From positions 1 to 6,748 of the forward strand of contig CAJAYZ010000034.1 of NCBI GenBank assembly GCA_903949225.1: a stretch of DNA of 6,748 nt. The letters run 5' to 3'. The notes beneath the pieces are model-generated. The model ran no database searches. It was not told the origin of the DNA and saw only the letters and a program-made list of their open reading frames with translations. This document shows positions 1 through 6,596 of this stretch, one piece after another. Source of the stretch: an uncultured Planctomycetaceae bacterium (GTDB taxonomy: Bacteria > Planctomycetota > Planctomycetia > Pirellulales > UBA1268). The position numbers and the translations under genes are program-made. Position 1 is the stretch's first letter. Each line of letters opens with the position of its first letter.

Positions 1-3000
1 CATTGAGATCGATCGATCCGGCGGTCGAGCCGAACGTCACGCCCGCCGTCGTCGGCAGGGCGTTGTCAACGCCGAGACGATGGATTGCTGAGGCCGCGGA
101 GTTGACCGTCACATCGCCGCTGAACGTGCTTTGGGCGTTGAGGTTGGTGACGCCCGCGCCACCGGAGCCGCCGACGGCCAGATTGAGCCCCCCGGTGCCG
201 GAGATCGGGCCGTTGACGTTGAGCGTGTTGCCGCTTGTGGCACCGAGGTTGAGGGCCCCTGATGGGAGGGCGAGGGCAACGGGATTGGAGAGCGTACCGC
301 TGGCCCCGGCGACGGCGATCGATTGGCCTCCCTTCGTGAACTCGATCGTCCCGTTGCCGGTCTGGACGGTGTTCACGTTGACGCGGACGTTGGCCCCGGA
401 GAAGGCGAGTTTGCCGCCGGCGAACAGGGGCGCGAGGTCACTTGTCACGTTCAAAGTGCCGGTCGCCGAGACGTCGAGCGTGCCGGCGGCAATCGAGAGA
501 TTCGACGTGGGAAGAGTGGCCACCGACAGGATGCCGTCACCCGTCTTCGTGAGCACACCGGTGCGGGTCAGGGAGCCGCCGAGAGTGAGACTGTCATCGG
601 AGGCGACGTCGATGACGGCGCCACTCGCGGCCACGGTGATCGCGTTGGTGATCGTCTTCGGTGCCGTGCCGTCGAACGCGAGGACACCGCCGCCTGAGAG
701 GCTCACGGGGCCGCTCCCCAGGCCAGCGTCGCCGAATCCGATCGTGCCGGCGGAGGCGTTGATCGCCCCGGTGGTGGTCACCGTGGATCCGGTCACATCG
801 ATCCGACCCGGGCCGGAATTGGTGAGGGAGGCGGCTCCGGTGAGGCTTCCGGCGACGGTCACGACAGCGCTTCCGGCATTGGTGACCGCGACGTTCTCGC
901 CGATCGAGCCGGCGAGGGTGAGGTCGCCCCCTGCAGTGCGCACCGAACCGGACCCAGTGATGTTGCCCGTCAGACTCGCGGCATCGATCCGGTTGACGAG
1001 CAGGGTCGTGCCGCCAGCGAGCGAGACATCCCCGGTGAGTGAGCCGGAGGTTCCCCCGGCACCCACCTGGAGGGTGCCGGCGGACAGCGCGACCTGCGAG
1101 GCGGTGGTGCTGCCGGCGAGGACGAGCGTGCCGGGGCCGGCTTTGGTGAAGCCATTCAGGGCGAGAACGTCGGAAGCGATCGTCGTCGTGCCAGCCGCGG
1201 TGGTGATAGCGTTGACCGGGGTGCTCGCGCCGCCGAGGTGGAGAGCGCCCTGGGCCAACGTGTAGTCGGCGACCTCAAACTGGATTCCGTTGTTGGCCTG
1301 CACGACGCCGTCGACGGCCACCGTCCCGGCGGGGCTTGAGAACACGGCGGTTCGCGACGGATCCCACGTGCCGCTCGACCAGCCGCTGCCGCCCTCCGAC
1401 CATGTCCCGCTACCGCCTTCCCAGGTGGAAACGTTCCCCGGGGTGAACACGAGATAGAGGCCGGTGCCCGATGCCCCGGTGTCACTCACCGTGAACGTGC
1501 CGCCGGCGAGATTGTTGGCAAACCCCGAGGCGTCGACCGTGAAGCGGTTGGCGTCGAAGCCGAGCAGGCTTCCGGCCGTGGTCATCATCGCCCAGGAGTT
1601 AGCGGTGTTGTCGTTGAAGTTGATCGCCTGGCCCGCCGCGCCGCCGGCGCTCGAGGCGCTGGCCAGCCGGATCGTGAACGAGCCCGAGCCGGGCACCGTG
1701 ACGTCGCCTGTGGTGCTGAGGAGATCCCATCCGCTGCCGGCACTTCCGGCGGCGTCATAGATCTGGAAATTGAGCCCACCGCCACCGGCGAGCGTGGTCG
1801 CCCCCATCGTGAACGTGCCGATCGCGTTCATGTTCGGGGCGATCGTGCCGCCGACGGTCGCGGCGCCGCTGACGGTGCCTGAGCCACCGAGCGTCTGGCC
1901 GTTGGCCACCGTGTAGCCGGCGGCGACGGCCGCGACGTCGAACGTCGCCCCGGAGGCGACGGTGACCGTCGGCGAGGCGTTGATCGAGCCGGCCCCGGAG
2001 AGGGCAAGCGTTCCCTCCGCGATCGTCGTCGAGCCGGTGTAGGTGTTGGCCCCGGTGAGCGTCTGGGTGTTGGCGCCGGTCTTGACCACGTTGATCATCT
2101 GGCTCCCAGTGCCGATCACGCCCCCAAAACCGTTGCCGGGGGTCGTGGCGCCGCCGAGGGTGAGGGTGGCATCCTGGGGACCGTTGTTGACGATCGACAG
2201 GTTCTTCGCGCTCCCCACCGTGGCATTGGCGCCGTCGGCAAGATAGGCCACCTGCTGATTGAAGCCGTTGATGTCGAGCCGAGCGGCACCGATTCCCGTC
2301 TTCGTGCCGACGATCACGCCGGTCGTGGTGGGGAAGGCATTGGCGATGCCGAGCTTGATCGAGGCGGTGCCGGCGACGTCGGGCGTCCCGGAGTTGATCG
2401 TCGTGTTCCCGCCGTAGGTGTTTTGGGCAGAGAGCGTGAGGATGCCGCCGCCGCCACCCCCCAGCGTGCTGTTGGAGAGATCGAGATCGGAGTCGCCGCT
2501 GATCACGCCGGAGATCGTGAGGTTGCCGGTGGTGCTCGTGTTCAGCCCCCTTGTCGCCCCGATCGTGCTCGTGAAAGTCCCCGGCGTGTAGGTGGCGTCA
2601 GTCCACGATCCGGCGGTGAACGACTGGCCGGTCGAATTGAGGCCGATGCCTGCCGAGACGGTGCCGCCGGCGTTGCCGGAGAGGTTCGAGATCAGGGCCC
2701 CGGAGGTGGGGAGTTGGATCTGGCCGCTGCCTGAGAGCGTGGCGCCGTCGTTGACATTCAGCCGCTGCGTGCCGGAGAGGACGAGGTTACCCGTGAGGAC
2801 GCCCGAGGCAGCGAGGTTGGAGATGCCGGAGGCGGTCGGGCCGCCACCGAGGATCAGGTCGCCAGCTGCCACGGAGACGCCTCCTCCACTCCCCGGAGTA
2901 AACACGCCGGTGACGGTGAGCGAACCCGCGCCGGTCTTGGTGAGAACCCCGGAGAGCGAGTTCATGCTGGCGATCGCCAGCCCTTGGGGGCCGGTGTCGA

Positions 3001-4270
3001 TCACGCCTCCGCCGGCACCGATGCTGACGTTGTTCGACAGCGCGATGTCGCTTGCGGCGCTGCTCTGGAGGGTGGCGCCGGCGGAGATCGTCACGCCCCC
3101 GGTGCCGAGCCTGCCGTCGGCGTCGAGAACGACCGTTCCCCCAGTGATCGTCGTCCCGCCGGAATAGGTGTTGGCTCCCGTCATCGCCAGGGTGCCGCCA
3201 CCGCTCTTGGAGAGTGACGCAGCGCCGACGATGGCGTCGCCAGTTGTCGGCGCGGCGAAGATGTAGGTGCCGGAAGCAGCCGAAACGTTGACGGTGGCGG
3301 GGGCGAGGGCTCCGGAAAGGGTGATCGTGCCACCGGTGGCGTTGGCAAAGGTCGCTTGGTCACCGTTGGCGAACGTCGTCGAACCGCTACCGTCGGACCA
3401 GTTGGAAGTCGTCGTGTCCCAGACGCCGCTCCCGGCGACATCCCAGGAGACATTCCGCACCGCCAGGGGCGTGAGCGAGAACGTATCGACGCCGGCGGTG
3501 GCGTCGGCGCCCGAATTGTCGGTCTCTGACCAGCGCACGTAGAGATACTGGTCGGCCCCCCAATTCATGCCGGTGAGGTTTCCGGACTTCGTGCCGATCG
3601 TGAACAAGGGGTTGAACGTCGACTGGGGAGTGCCGGCGGGGCTCCCGGTGCCACTCGTTGGCGTCGTGAATCCGAGCGACGACGCATTCCACGTTCCAGC
3701 GCCATTGTTGAAGGTGCCAGCCCCGGTCGCGCTGCCTGACGTGATCCCGGCGGCGCTCACCAGCCACGAGAGCGGATAGGGATTGGCCGTCGTCGATGGG
3801 GCGCGGTTCATGACCGCGTCGTAGCTGAGCGTGACGTTGTCGATCGTTCCGCCGGAGGTGTTCTTGAACACGACGCCAAAGAAGCCCAGGGCTGATCCCG
3901 ACCCCTGTGAACCGAGCGCCCGGTTGATCGGATCGGCGCCGTCGATCAACTGACGAAATCCACCGGTCGTGCTCGTGCCGGCATCGGCACCGAGCCATTT
4001 GTTTGCATTGCCCGACCAGCCTTGGCCGTAGATGTACCAGCCGTCGATGCCCGTGCCGCCGTTGAGGGTCGAGACCTCCGTCATCGCCGACGCCAGGACG
4101 CTACTGGCGGATGCGGGAGATGTCATCGACTGGAAGTCTTGCGTGTAGGTCGAGCCGCTGAAGTCGATCGGCGTGGCGATCGCCGGCAGGCCGGAAACGA
4201 CCACGGCGATCGAGAGGCCGAGGCGGACACAGCCGTCGAGGAGACGGCTCGAGAACGTCGGGCGGGGCAT
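1..4270 (-). CDS. Giant secreted autotransporter-associated beta-strand (PATR) repeat protein, 3' end beyond window
   Basis: The frame is open for 1423 codons from ATG 4270 to the left edge, so the C-terminus is missing. Residues 1-32 form a Sec signal peptide (arginines, then a hydrophobic stretch around LGLSIAVVVSGL, likely cleavage after AIA). Residues 33-275 form a beta-rich domain with GWYIYGQG (77-84), NRALG (from 116), YVRWSETD (245-252) and VDTFSL (261-266). A W-rich linker (WDVAGSGVWD, from 276) leads to PATR repeats such as KTGANTQTLTGANTYTG. A cap domain with WDLL (848-851) ends in LYLVFTP (938-944), then a second linker and further repeats run off the window. The only cysteine I see is residue 14, in the signal peptide. 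PATR repeats are known to form extracellular beta-helical passengers; a structural or adhesive surface role is inferred. Whether it ends in a PEP-CTERM anchor or an outer-membrane barrel cannot be seen. The ATG was chosen for its AGGAG site and the signal peptide directly after it. Confidence 0.93.
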   Translation of the reverse strand, partial: MPRPTFSSRLLDGCVRLGLSIAVVVSGLPAIATPIDFSGSTYTQDFQSMTSPASASSVLASAMTEVSTLNGGTGIDGWYIYGQGWSGNANKWLGADAGTSTTGGFRQLIDGADPINRALGSQGSGSALGFFGVVFKNTSGGTIDNVTLSYDAVMNRAPSTTANPYPLSWLVSAAGITSGSATGAGTFNNGAGTWNASSLGFTTPTSGTGSPAGTPQSTFNPLFTIGTKSGNLTGMNWGADQYLYVRWSETDNSGADATAGVDTFSLTPLAVRNVSWDVAGSGVWDTTTSNWSDGSGSTTFANGDQATFANATGGTITLSGALAPATVNVSAASGTYIFAAPTTGDAIVGAASLSKSGGGTLAMTGANTYSGGTTITGGTVVLDADGRLGTGGVTISAGATLQSSAASDIALSNNVSIGAGGGVIDTGPQGLAIASMNSLSGVLTKTGAGSLTVTGVFTPGSGGGVSVAAGDLILGGGPTASGISNLAASGVLTGNLVLSGTQRLNVNDGATLSGSGQIQLPTSGALISNLSGNAGGTVSAGIGLNSTGQSFTAGSWTDATYTPGTFTSTIGATRGLNTSTTGNLTISGVISGDSDLDLSNSTLGGGGGGILTLSAQNTYGGNTTINSGTPDVAGTASIKLGIANAFPTTTGVIVGTKTGIGAARLDINGFNQQVAYLADGANATVGSAKNLSIVNNGPQDATLTLGGATTPGNGFGGVIGTGSQMINVVKTGANTQTLTGANTYTGSTTIAEGTLALSGAGSINASPTVTVASGATFDVAAVAAGYTVANGQTLGGSGTVSGAATVGGTIAPNMNAIGTFTMGATTLAGGGGLNFQIYDAAGSAGSGWDLLSTTGDVTVPGSGSFTIRLASASSAGGAAGQAINFNDNTANSWAMMTTAGSLLGFDANRFTVDASGFANNLAGGTFTVSDTGASGTGLYLVFTPGNVSTWEGGSGTWSEGGSGWSSGTWDPSRTAVFSSPAGTVAVDGVVQANNGIQFEVADYTLAQGALHLGGASTPVNAITTAAGTTTIASDVLALNGFTKAGPGTLVLAGSTTASQVALSAGTLQVGAGGTSGSLTGDVSLAGGTTLLVNRIDAASLTGNITGSGSVRTAGGDLTLAGSIGENVAVTNAGSAVVTVAGSLTGAASLTNSGPGRIDVTGSTVTTTGAINASAGTIGFGDAGLGSGPVSLSGGGVLAFDGTAPKTITNAITVAASGAVIDVASDDSLTLGGSLTRTGVLTKTGDGILSVATLPTSNLSIAAGTLDVSATGTLNVTSDLAPLFAGGKLAFSGANVRVNVNTVQTGNGTIEFTKGGQSIAVAGASGTLSNPVALALPSGALNLGATSGNTLNVNGPISGTGGLNLAVGGSGGAGVTNLNAQSTFSGDVTVNSAASAIHRLGVDNALPTTAGVTFGSTAGSIDLN
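2..187 (-). repeat. PATR repeat 7 of the giant protein, cut by the window edge (residues 1362-1423)
   Basis: LNLAVGGSGGAGVTNLNAQS, then TFSGDVTVNS, RLGVDNALPTT and AGVTFGSTAGSIDLN. It matches the long-form repeat 3 segment by segment. The window ends just where repeat 3 continues GFNQQVAYL, so a similar continuation is expected. Confidence 0.82.
470..553 (-). repeat. PATR repeat 6 of the giant protein (residues 1240-1267)
   Basis: A short unit, LTKTGDGILSVATLPTSNLS, followed by IAAGTLDV. It lacks the NTYSGG segment but keeps the KTGDGxLxV start and the xAGTLxV end. Confidence 0.8.
1061..1159 (-). repeat. PATR repeat 5 of the giant protein (residues 1038-1070)
   Basis: The first repeat of the second block: LNGFTKAGPGTLVLAGS, then ALSAGTLQVG. 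It follows a new W-rich linker (STWEGGSGTWSEGGSGW, from about residue 948) of the kind that opens PATR blocks. Confidence 0.85.
1439..1978 (-). other. Cap domain after the first PATR block (about residues 765-944)
   Basis: It begins with strands around NGQTLGGSGTVSG and GTIAPNMNAIGTFTMG, continues LNFQIYDAAGSAGSGWDLL (WDLL at 848-851), then NRFTVDASGF and ends GLYLVFTP. From general knowledge of PATR proteins in Planctomycetes and Verrucomicrobia, this WDLL...LVFTP segment usually closes a PATR block and is followed by the C-terminal sorting region. Here it is internal. Boundaries are approximate. Confidence 0.75.
1982..2089 (-). repeat. PATR repeat 4 of the giant protein (residues 728-763)
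   Basis: VVKTGANTQTLTGANTYTGS is followed by TTIAEGTLALSGAGSI. It is nearly consensus and leads directly into the cap domain, the usual position of a terminal PATR unit. Its NTYTG codons share near-identical DNA with repeat 1 (TAGGTGTTGGC on the plus strand in both). Confidence 0.9.
2330..2443 (-). repeat. PATR repeat 3 of the giant protein (residues 610-647)
   Basis: ILTLSAQNTYGGNTTINSG is followed by SIKLGIANAFPTT. A run of six glycines lies directly N-terminal (codons at 2444-2461). This is the long form of the repeat, continuing into a LDINGFNQQVAYL segment (just below 2330); the same form recurs as repeat 7. Confidence 0.88.
2846..2944 (-). repeat. PATR repeat 2 of the giant protein (residues 443-475)
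   Basis: The unit opens LTKTGAGSLTVTG and closes AAGDLILGG. The usual NTYSGGTT segment is replaced by FTPGSGGGVSV, so it is a degenerate repeat that keeps the predicted strand-turn-strand pattern. Confidence 0.8.
3104..3214 (-). repeat. PATR repeat 1 of the giant protein (residues 353-389)
   Basis: This is a full repeat unit: LSKSGGGTLAMTGANTYSGG followed by a TTITGGTVVL strand and ending DGRLG. It is the clearest match to the autotransporter-associated beta-strand pattern (KxGxGTLxLTGxNTYSGGTTxxxGTL), and is followed by a spacer beginning TGGVTISAGATLQ. Confidence 0.9.
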
Positions 4271-4279
4271 GGCTGGAAT

Positions 4280-4284
4280 CTCCT
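4280..4284 (-). promoter_or_regulatory. Ribosome binding site of the giant PATR gene
   Basis: On the minus strand AGGAG lies 9 bases before ATG 4270. This canonical Shine-Dalgarno match fixes the start and agrees with the signal peptide that follows it. Confidence 0.8.
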
Positions 4285-4293
4285 GGTGCGCTT

Positions 4294-4317
4294 GATCCGT
4301 CGGCGTTGACGGGGATC
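4294..4317 (-). promoter_or_regulatory. Hairpin in the putative 5' leader of the giant PATR mRNA
   Basis: GATCC-GTC pairs with GAC-GGATC around a 6-base loop, with a 2-base bulge (GG, 4311-4312). The lower stem ends 9 bases from the AGGAG site. If the leader starts upstream of it, the stem could affect stability or translation; this is inference and may be chance in GC-rich DNA. Confidence 0.3.
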
Positions 4318-4497
4318 AGCGCGGGGAGATTGCCCGAGGAGCGCAAGCAGCGCCAAGGTGAATCGGCGCGTGAGTTCTTCATGAGGCAATCGCCACAGGC
4401 ACTCACAGATCGAAAAGAAATCGGTCGAGCCTTTGATTTACGGCTTGTCACTTTATCGATGCGATTTATTGGTGAGCGTCGCGTGAGCACATCATGA

Positions 4498-4509
4498 GCC
4501 CGATCGGGC
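4498..4509. repeat. 12-base perfect palindrome, possible operator
   Basis: GCCCGATCGGGC is its own reverse complement and lies in the divergent promoter region, next to the AT-rich island. A dimeric regulator site is possible, but CGATCG-containing palindromes are common in this sequence, so the support is weak. Confidence 0.25.
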
Positions 4510-4668
4510 CGTCAGCGTGTCGAGCACGCCGCTCCCTTTCCGGCGAGAGCCGCCGAGGGGGCGTCGCATGCACGACGATCTCCGGGGCCTGCTCATCGCA
4601 CGCTCACGGTTTCTTCATCCCTCGCTCATTCCCCTCCGTTACTTTCACGATCTTCAGCACCGATCCTT

Positions 4669-4672
4669 GAGG
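4669..4672 (+). promoter_or_regulatory. Ribosome binding site of the small plus-strand gene
   Basis: GAGG (within TTGAGGT) ends 9 bases before GTG 4682. It decides for the GTG start over the in-frame ATG at 4703, which has no Shine-Dalgarno match at suitable spacing. Confidence 0.6.
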
Positions 4673-4681
4673 TAGTCAATC

Positions 4682-5062
4682 GTGGAACGAACGTCGAGCG
4701 TCATGTTGATCCATGCGAAGGATCATCCGGTGCTCCGTGATGCCGTCGCTTGGCTCGTGAAGGAGCTGCGCTACACCATCCCGCCGCGGGGAGACGCGCG
4801 GGTCATCCTCTCGCTCCGCCGCGCCGATGAGTCGCTCCAACTGCGCTTTGAGGGCGTCGACGAGTTCTCGGTGGTGTCTGGGTTTCCCGAGTCGCAGGCT
4901 TGCGACCGTCAGGTGAGGGTGAGAATCCTCGACGTCACGCACCTCCAGTGGGCGTGCGTCACGGTTCGTGTCGAGTCGTCCTGTGGCGGCCTCTCGTTCT
5001 GGGCCCGCTCAGTGCAGATCGCCGCAGGGCTTACCCCGCGGCGGCGAGCGCGCCGGCCCTGA
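4682..5062 (+). CDS. Small cytoplasmic protein of unknown function (126 aa)
   Basis: I do not recognise this gene with confidence. It has a GTG start with GAGG 9 bases upstream, high GC at third codon positions, and TGA at 5060. There is no signal peptide or membrane segment, so it is probably cytoplasmic. Residues 12-35 look helical (around LRDAVAWLVKEL). They are followed by alternating beta-type strands: ARVILSLRRA, LQLRFEGVDEFSVV (about 57-70), VRVRILDV, CVTVRVESS and LSFWARSVQI. The C-terminus is basic (TPRRRARRP). The 'LRFEGV ... ILDV ... LSFxxxSVQI' strand pattern faintly recalls small immunity-type or Imm50-like proteins, but this is only a resemblance and I make no functional call. 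It stands alone, divergent from the giant PATR gene and convergent with the phytase-like gene. The antisense frame over the same bases lacks a correctly spaced ribosome binding site, so the plus strand is preferred. Confidence 0.7.
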   Translation: MERTSSVMLIHAKDHPVLRDAVAWLVKELRYTIPPRGDARVILSLRRADESLQLRFEGVDEFSVVSGFPESQACDRQVRVRILDVTHLQWACVTVRVESSCGGLSFWARSVQIAAGLTPRRRARRP

Positions 5063-5073
5063 CCAGGGCGGCG
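5051..5073. terminator. GC-rich hairpin between convergent genes, possible bidirectional terminator
   Basis: GCCCT (5056-5060) pairs with AGGGC (5065-5069) around the loop GACC. With one bulged G (5055), four more pairs extend the stem (5051-5054 with 5070-5073). It overlaps the plus-gene stop and sits just beyond the phytase-like gene's stop. There is no T tract on either side, so it is not a classical intrinsic terminator, but it could end or stabilise both transcripts. Confidence 0.4.
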
Positions 5074-5082
5074 GCGGATCGG

Positions 5083-6477
5083 TCACGGTGCATCCGTTGC
5101 ATCGGGGGCAAACCGGACGACCCACAGGCAGGTGCGCCGGATCGGCGGATCGGCAGGCGCGTCCCCGGCCGGATCCATGTCGAAATCGTTGTCGTTGACG
5201 ATCGCGACCAATCCCGGAGCGAGGAGCGCGAGCCCCTCGAACTTGAGATCGGAGAGTTTGCCGGGCGCTCCAGAGGCGCCTCGATTGAGCTCAGCGTTGA
5301 AGATCGGGGCGAGCGCGGCGAGATCGGCGACGAGTCGTTTTGAAACGGTCGCGACCGGGCCTGCGGCGGGGCGCTCCACGGCCCCGAGCTCGACCTGATA
5401 GAGCCGGCTGGCGGTCGCCGATTGCTCGAGGACGAGAAGCGAGTCGTTGCCGGTGGCGGCGAGCGCCGAGATCTTGCCGTCGGCAGCCATGAGGTCGGCC
5501 GGCTTCTCCCCCGGCTCTCCGAGCCGGTAGCGATACTCGGCCAGGGGCAAGCCCTGGACGGGGTCGAGGAGCAGGAGCGGGACGTGGACGGCATCCTCCT
5601 CCGCGGCACCGGCCAACGGCTCCGGCGGGCTCTGGAGCATCGTGAACAGCCGCGAGCCATCGGGCGACCGGGCGAGCCCCTCGAAGCCGCGGTTGTCGGC
5701 GCGTCGCAGGCACACCTTCGGCAACGCCTCGATGACCTCGCAGCCGGCGCGACGGCCATCACCATCGCCGAGCACCGCTCCGATCGGCACGATCCGGCGC
5801 ACCATCCGTCCGTCGGCCGTGAGGCGAAGCAGCGACGGGACATATTCCTCGGCGATCCAAAAGCCACCGTCGTCGGCCGGGCTGAGCCCTTCGGTGTCGA
5901 GGCCGTCGGGATCGACCGGCAGCGGCAGCGCCGTGGCGGGATCGACCATCGGCTTCGACCGGGGGGGGGCGACGGCCGGGCGGCCGGAAGCGGGGCCACC
6001 GTTGGCGGTGGCGATCGGCTTCACTTCCACGACGCGGAGCGAGCCGGGCTTCCCGGCGGCGGCAGGCGCTTCGAGGGCGAGCTTCACCAAGAGCGGTTGG
6101 AACGTGGGGACAGGGAGCGTCCGCAACGGCTTGGCGGAGCTGCCGTCGCGGGAAGGCTTTTCGACAAAGCCGTTGGGGCCACGGTCGGTGATCCCCCAGA
6201 GGTGGATCGTGCCATCGGCCGCCGTCTCGGAACGGAAAAGGTCGCTGATCCCGCCGAAGCGGAAATCGAGGGCGTGCGAGGCAGCAGGCGTCTCGGGAGG
6301 GAGCGGGAGAGGGGCATCTTCGAGGACGTACATCGACTCGATCGTGGCCACGGCCGGGCGGTCATCTCCTGGCTGCGATCCCGACAAAGCTCTGATCGGG
6401 CCGGCCAGCGGGAGTGTGAGACCAGCGGCCGTCCAGAGCAGGCTGACCACGGCGGGATGGAGTCGGCGATCGGTCAT
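5083..6477 (-). CDS. Exported phytase-like (esterase-like activity of phytase family) protein, 464 aa
   Basis: Residues 1-32 form a Sec signal peptide (RR, hydrophobic VVSLLWTAAGLTLPLAG, likely cleavage near RALS), so the protein acts outside the cytoplasm. The rest matches the phytase-like domain (PF13449 type) along its length: GISDL (76-80), TDRGPNG (97-103), DTEGL (194-198), FWIAEEY (206-212), NRGFEGLA (262-269), SPDG (271-274), LQSP (281-284), LLVLEQ (347-352), KFEGLALL (412-419) and VNDNDF (427-432). No histidine-acid-phosphatase RHGxRxP motif is present. The family is named by similarity and its substrate is generally unproven; phosphate-ester or other ester hydrolysis is a guess. A Pro/Ala-rich insert (about 155-190) contains a C9 homopolymer in the coding strand. 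ATG 6477 is the furthest upstream start before an in-frame stop, though its ribosome site is weak (GGAAG, 12 bases upstream). It has its own transcription unit, since a terminator precedes it. Confidence 0.9.
   Translation of the reverse strand: MTDRRLHPAVVSLLWTAAGLTLPLAGPIRALSGSQPGDDRPAVATIESMYVLEDAPLPLPPETPAASHALDFRFGGISDLFRSETAADGTIHLWGITDRGPNGFVEKPSRDGSSAKPLRTLPVPTFQPLLVKLALEAPAAAGKPGSLRVVEVKPIATANGGPASGRPAVAPPRSKPMVDPATALPLPVDPDGLDTEGLSPADDGGFWIAEEYVPSLLRLTADGRMVRRIVPIGAVLGDGDGRRAGCEVIEALPKVCLRRADNRGFEGLARSPDGSRLFTMLQSPPEPLAGAAEEDAVHVPLLLLDPVQGLPLAEYRYRLGEPGEKPADLMAADGKISALAATGNDSLLVLEQSATASRLYQVELGAVERPAAGPVATVSKRLVADLAALAPIFNAELNRGASGAPGKLSDLKFEGLALLAPGLVAIVNDNDFDMDPAGDAPADPPIRRTCLWVVRFAPDATDAP
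5961..5969 (-). repeat. C9 homopolymer within the phytase-like gene
   Basis: Nine G on the plus strand give nine C in the coding strand, spanning residues 170-173 (APPR). Family motifs on both sides (TDRGPNG before, DTEGL and FWIAEEY after) are in the same frame, so nine is the in-frame count. The tract is a possible slippage site. Confidence 0.85.
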
Positions 6478-6596
6478 CTCTGGGCCATTCTTCCGAGGAG
6501 CGTGGCACGGCGCGGCCGGGCACCGGCGATGCCCAGGCGGCCATCATGGCGCCGATGTGTGAACTTCTCATGAGCGGGGCCCCGCCTCCCTCTGGC
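6478..6596 (-). promoter_or_regulatory. Upstream region of the phytase-like gene
   Basis: These 119 bases lie between the terminator of the upstream gene and ATG 6477, so the promoter of the phytase-like gene should be here, unless transcription reads through the terminator. The stretch is GC-rich and I see no clear -35/-10 pair. No gene is evident in it. Confidence 0.4.

Larger units (their letters stand above)
4271..4681. other. Divergent intergenic region between the giant PATR gene and the small plus-strand gene
   Basis: These 411 bases must hold both divergent promoters. About 4407-4474 is distinctly AT-rich against the GC-rich background and is the likeliest promoter location, but I see no convincing -35/-10 pair on either strand. 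The region also holds a hairpin at 4294-4317, the 12-base palindrome GCCCGATCGGGC at 4498-4509 and a weak 5-bp stem at 4515-4529. No credible gene is seen: reading frames crossing it lack ribosome binding sites and recognisable products. Confidence 0.6.

Noticed and set aside
3..1265. Long open frame on the plus strand (420 codons) and several others opposite the giant gene (for example 2592-3167 and 3387-3998)
   Set aside because: They are antisense or shifted readings of the Gly/Thr/Ala/Val-rich repeat codons, giving Pro/Val/Arg-rich or Arg-rich text with no motifs, whereas the minus frame is continuous with clear repeat domains.
2039..3183. Near-identical DNA stretches (TAGGTGTTGGC...) suggesting nucleotide-level direct repeats or CRISPR
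   Set aside because: They encode the conserved NTYxG of PATR repeats at irregular spacing and diverge outside it, so they reflect the protein repeats, not an array.
4101..4490. Minus-strand frame overlapping the start of the giant gene
   Set aside because: It covers the giant gene's signal peptide region in another frame, is Arg/Ser/Pro-rich without motifs, and lacks a suitable ribosome site.
4306..4497. 63-codon TTG-start frame in the divergent intergenic region
   Set aside because: It has no ribosome binding site, a less GC-rich third-position pattern and no recognisable product, and it lies where promoters are expected.
4676..4942. Antisense open frame of 88 codons opposite the small plus-strand gene
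   Set aside because: Its GTG start abuts a GGAG with no spacer, and its protein shows no domain. The plus frame has a well-spaced GAGG and patterned strands. It cannot be fully excluded.
5422..6573. Long plus-strand frames opposite the phytase-like gene
   Set aside because: They are Arg/Gly/Glu-rich shadows; the minus frame carries ten family motifs in order.
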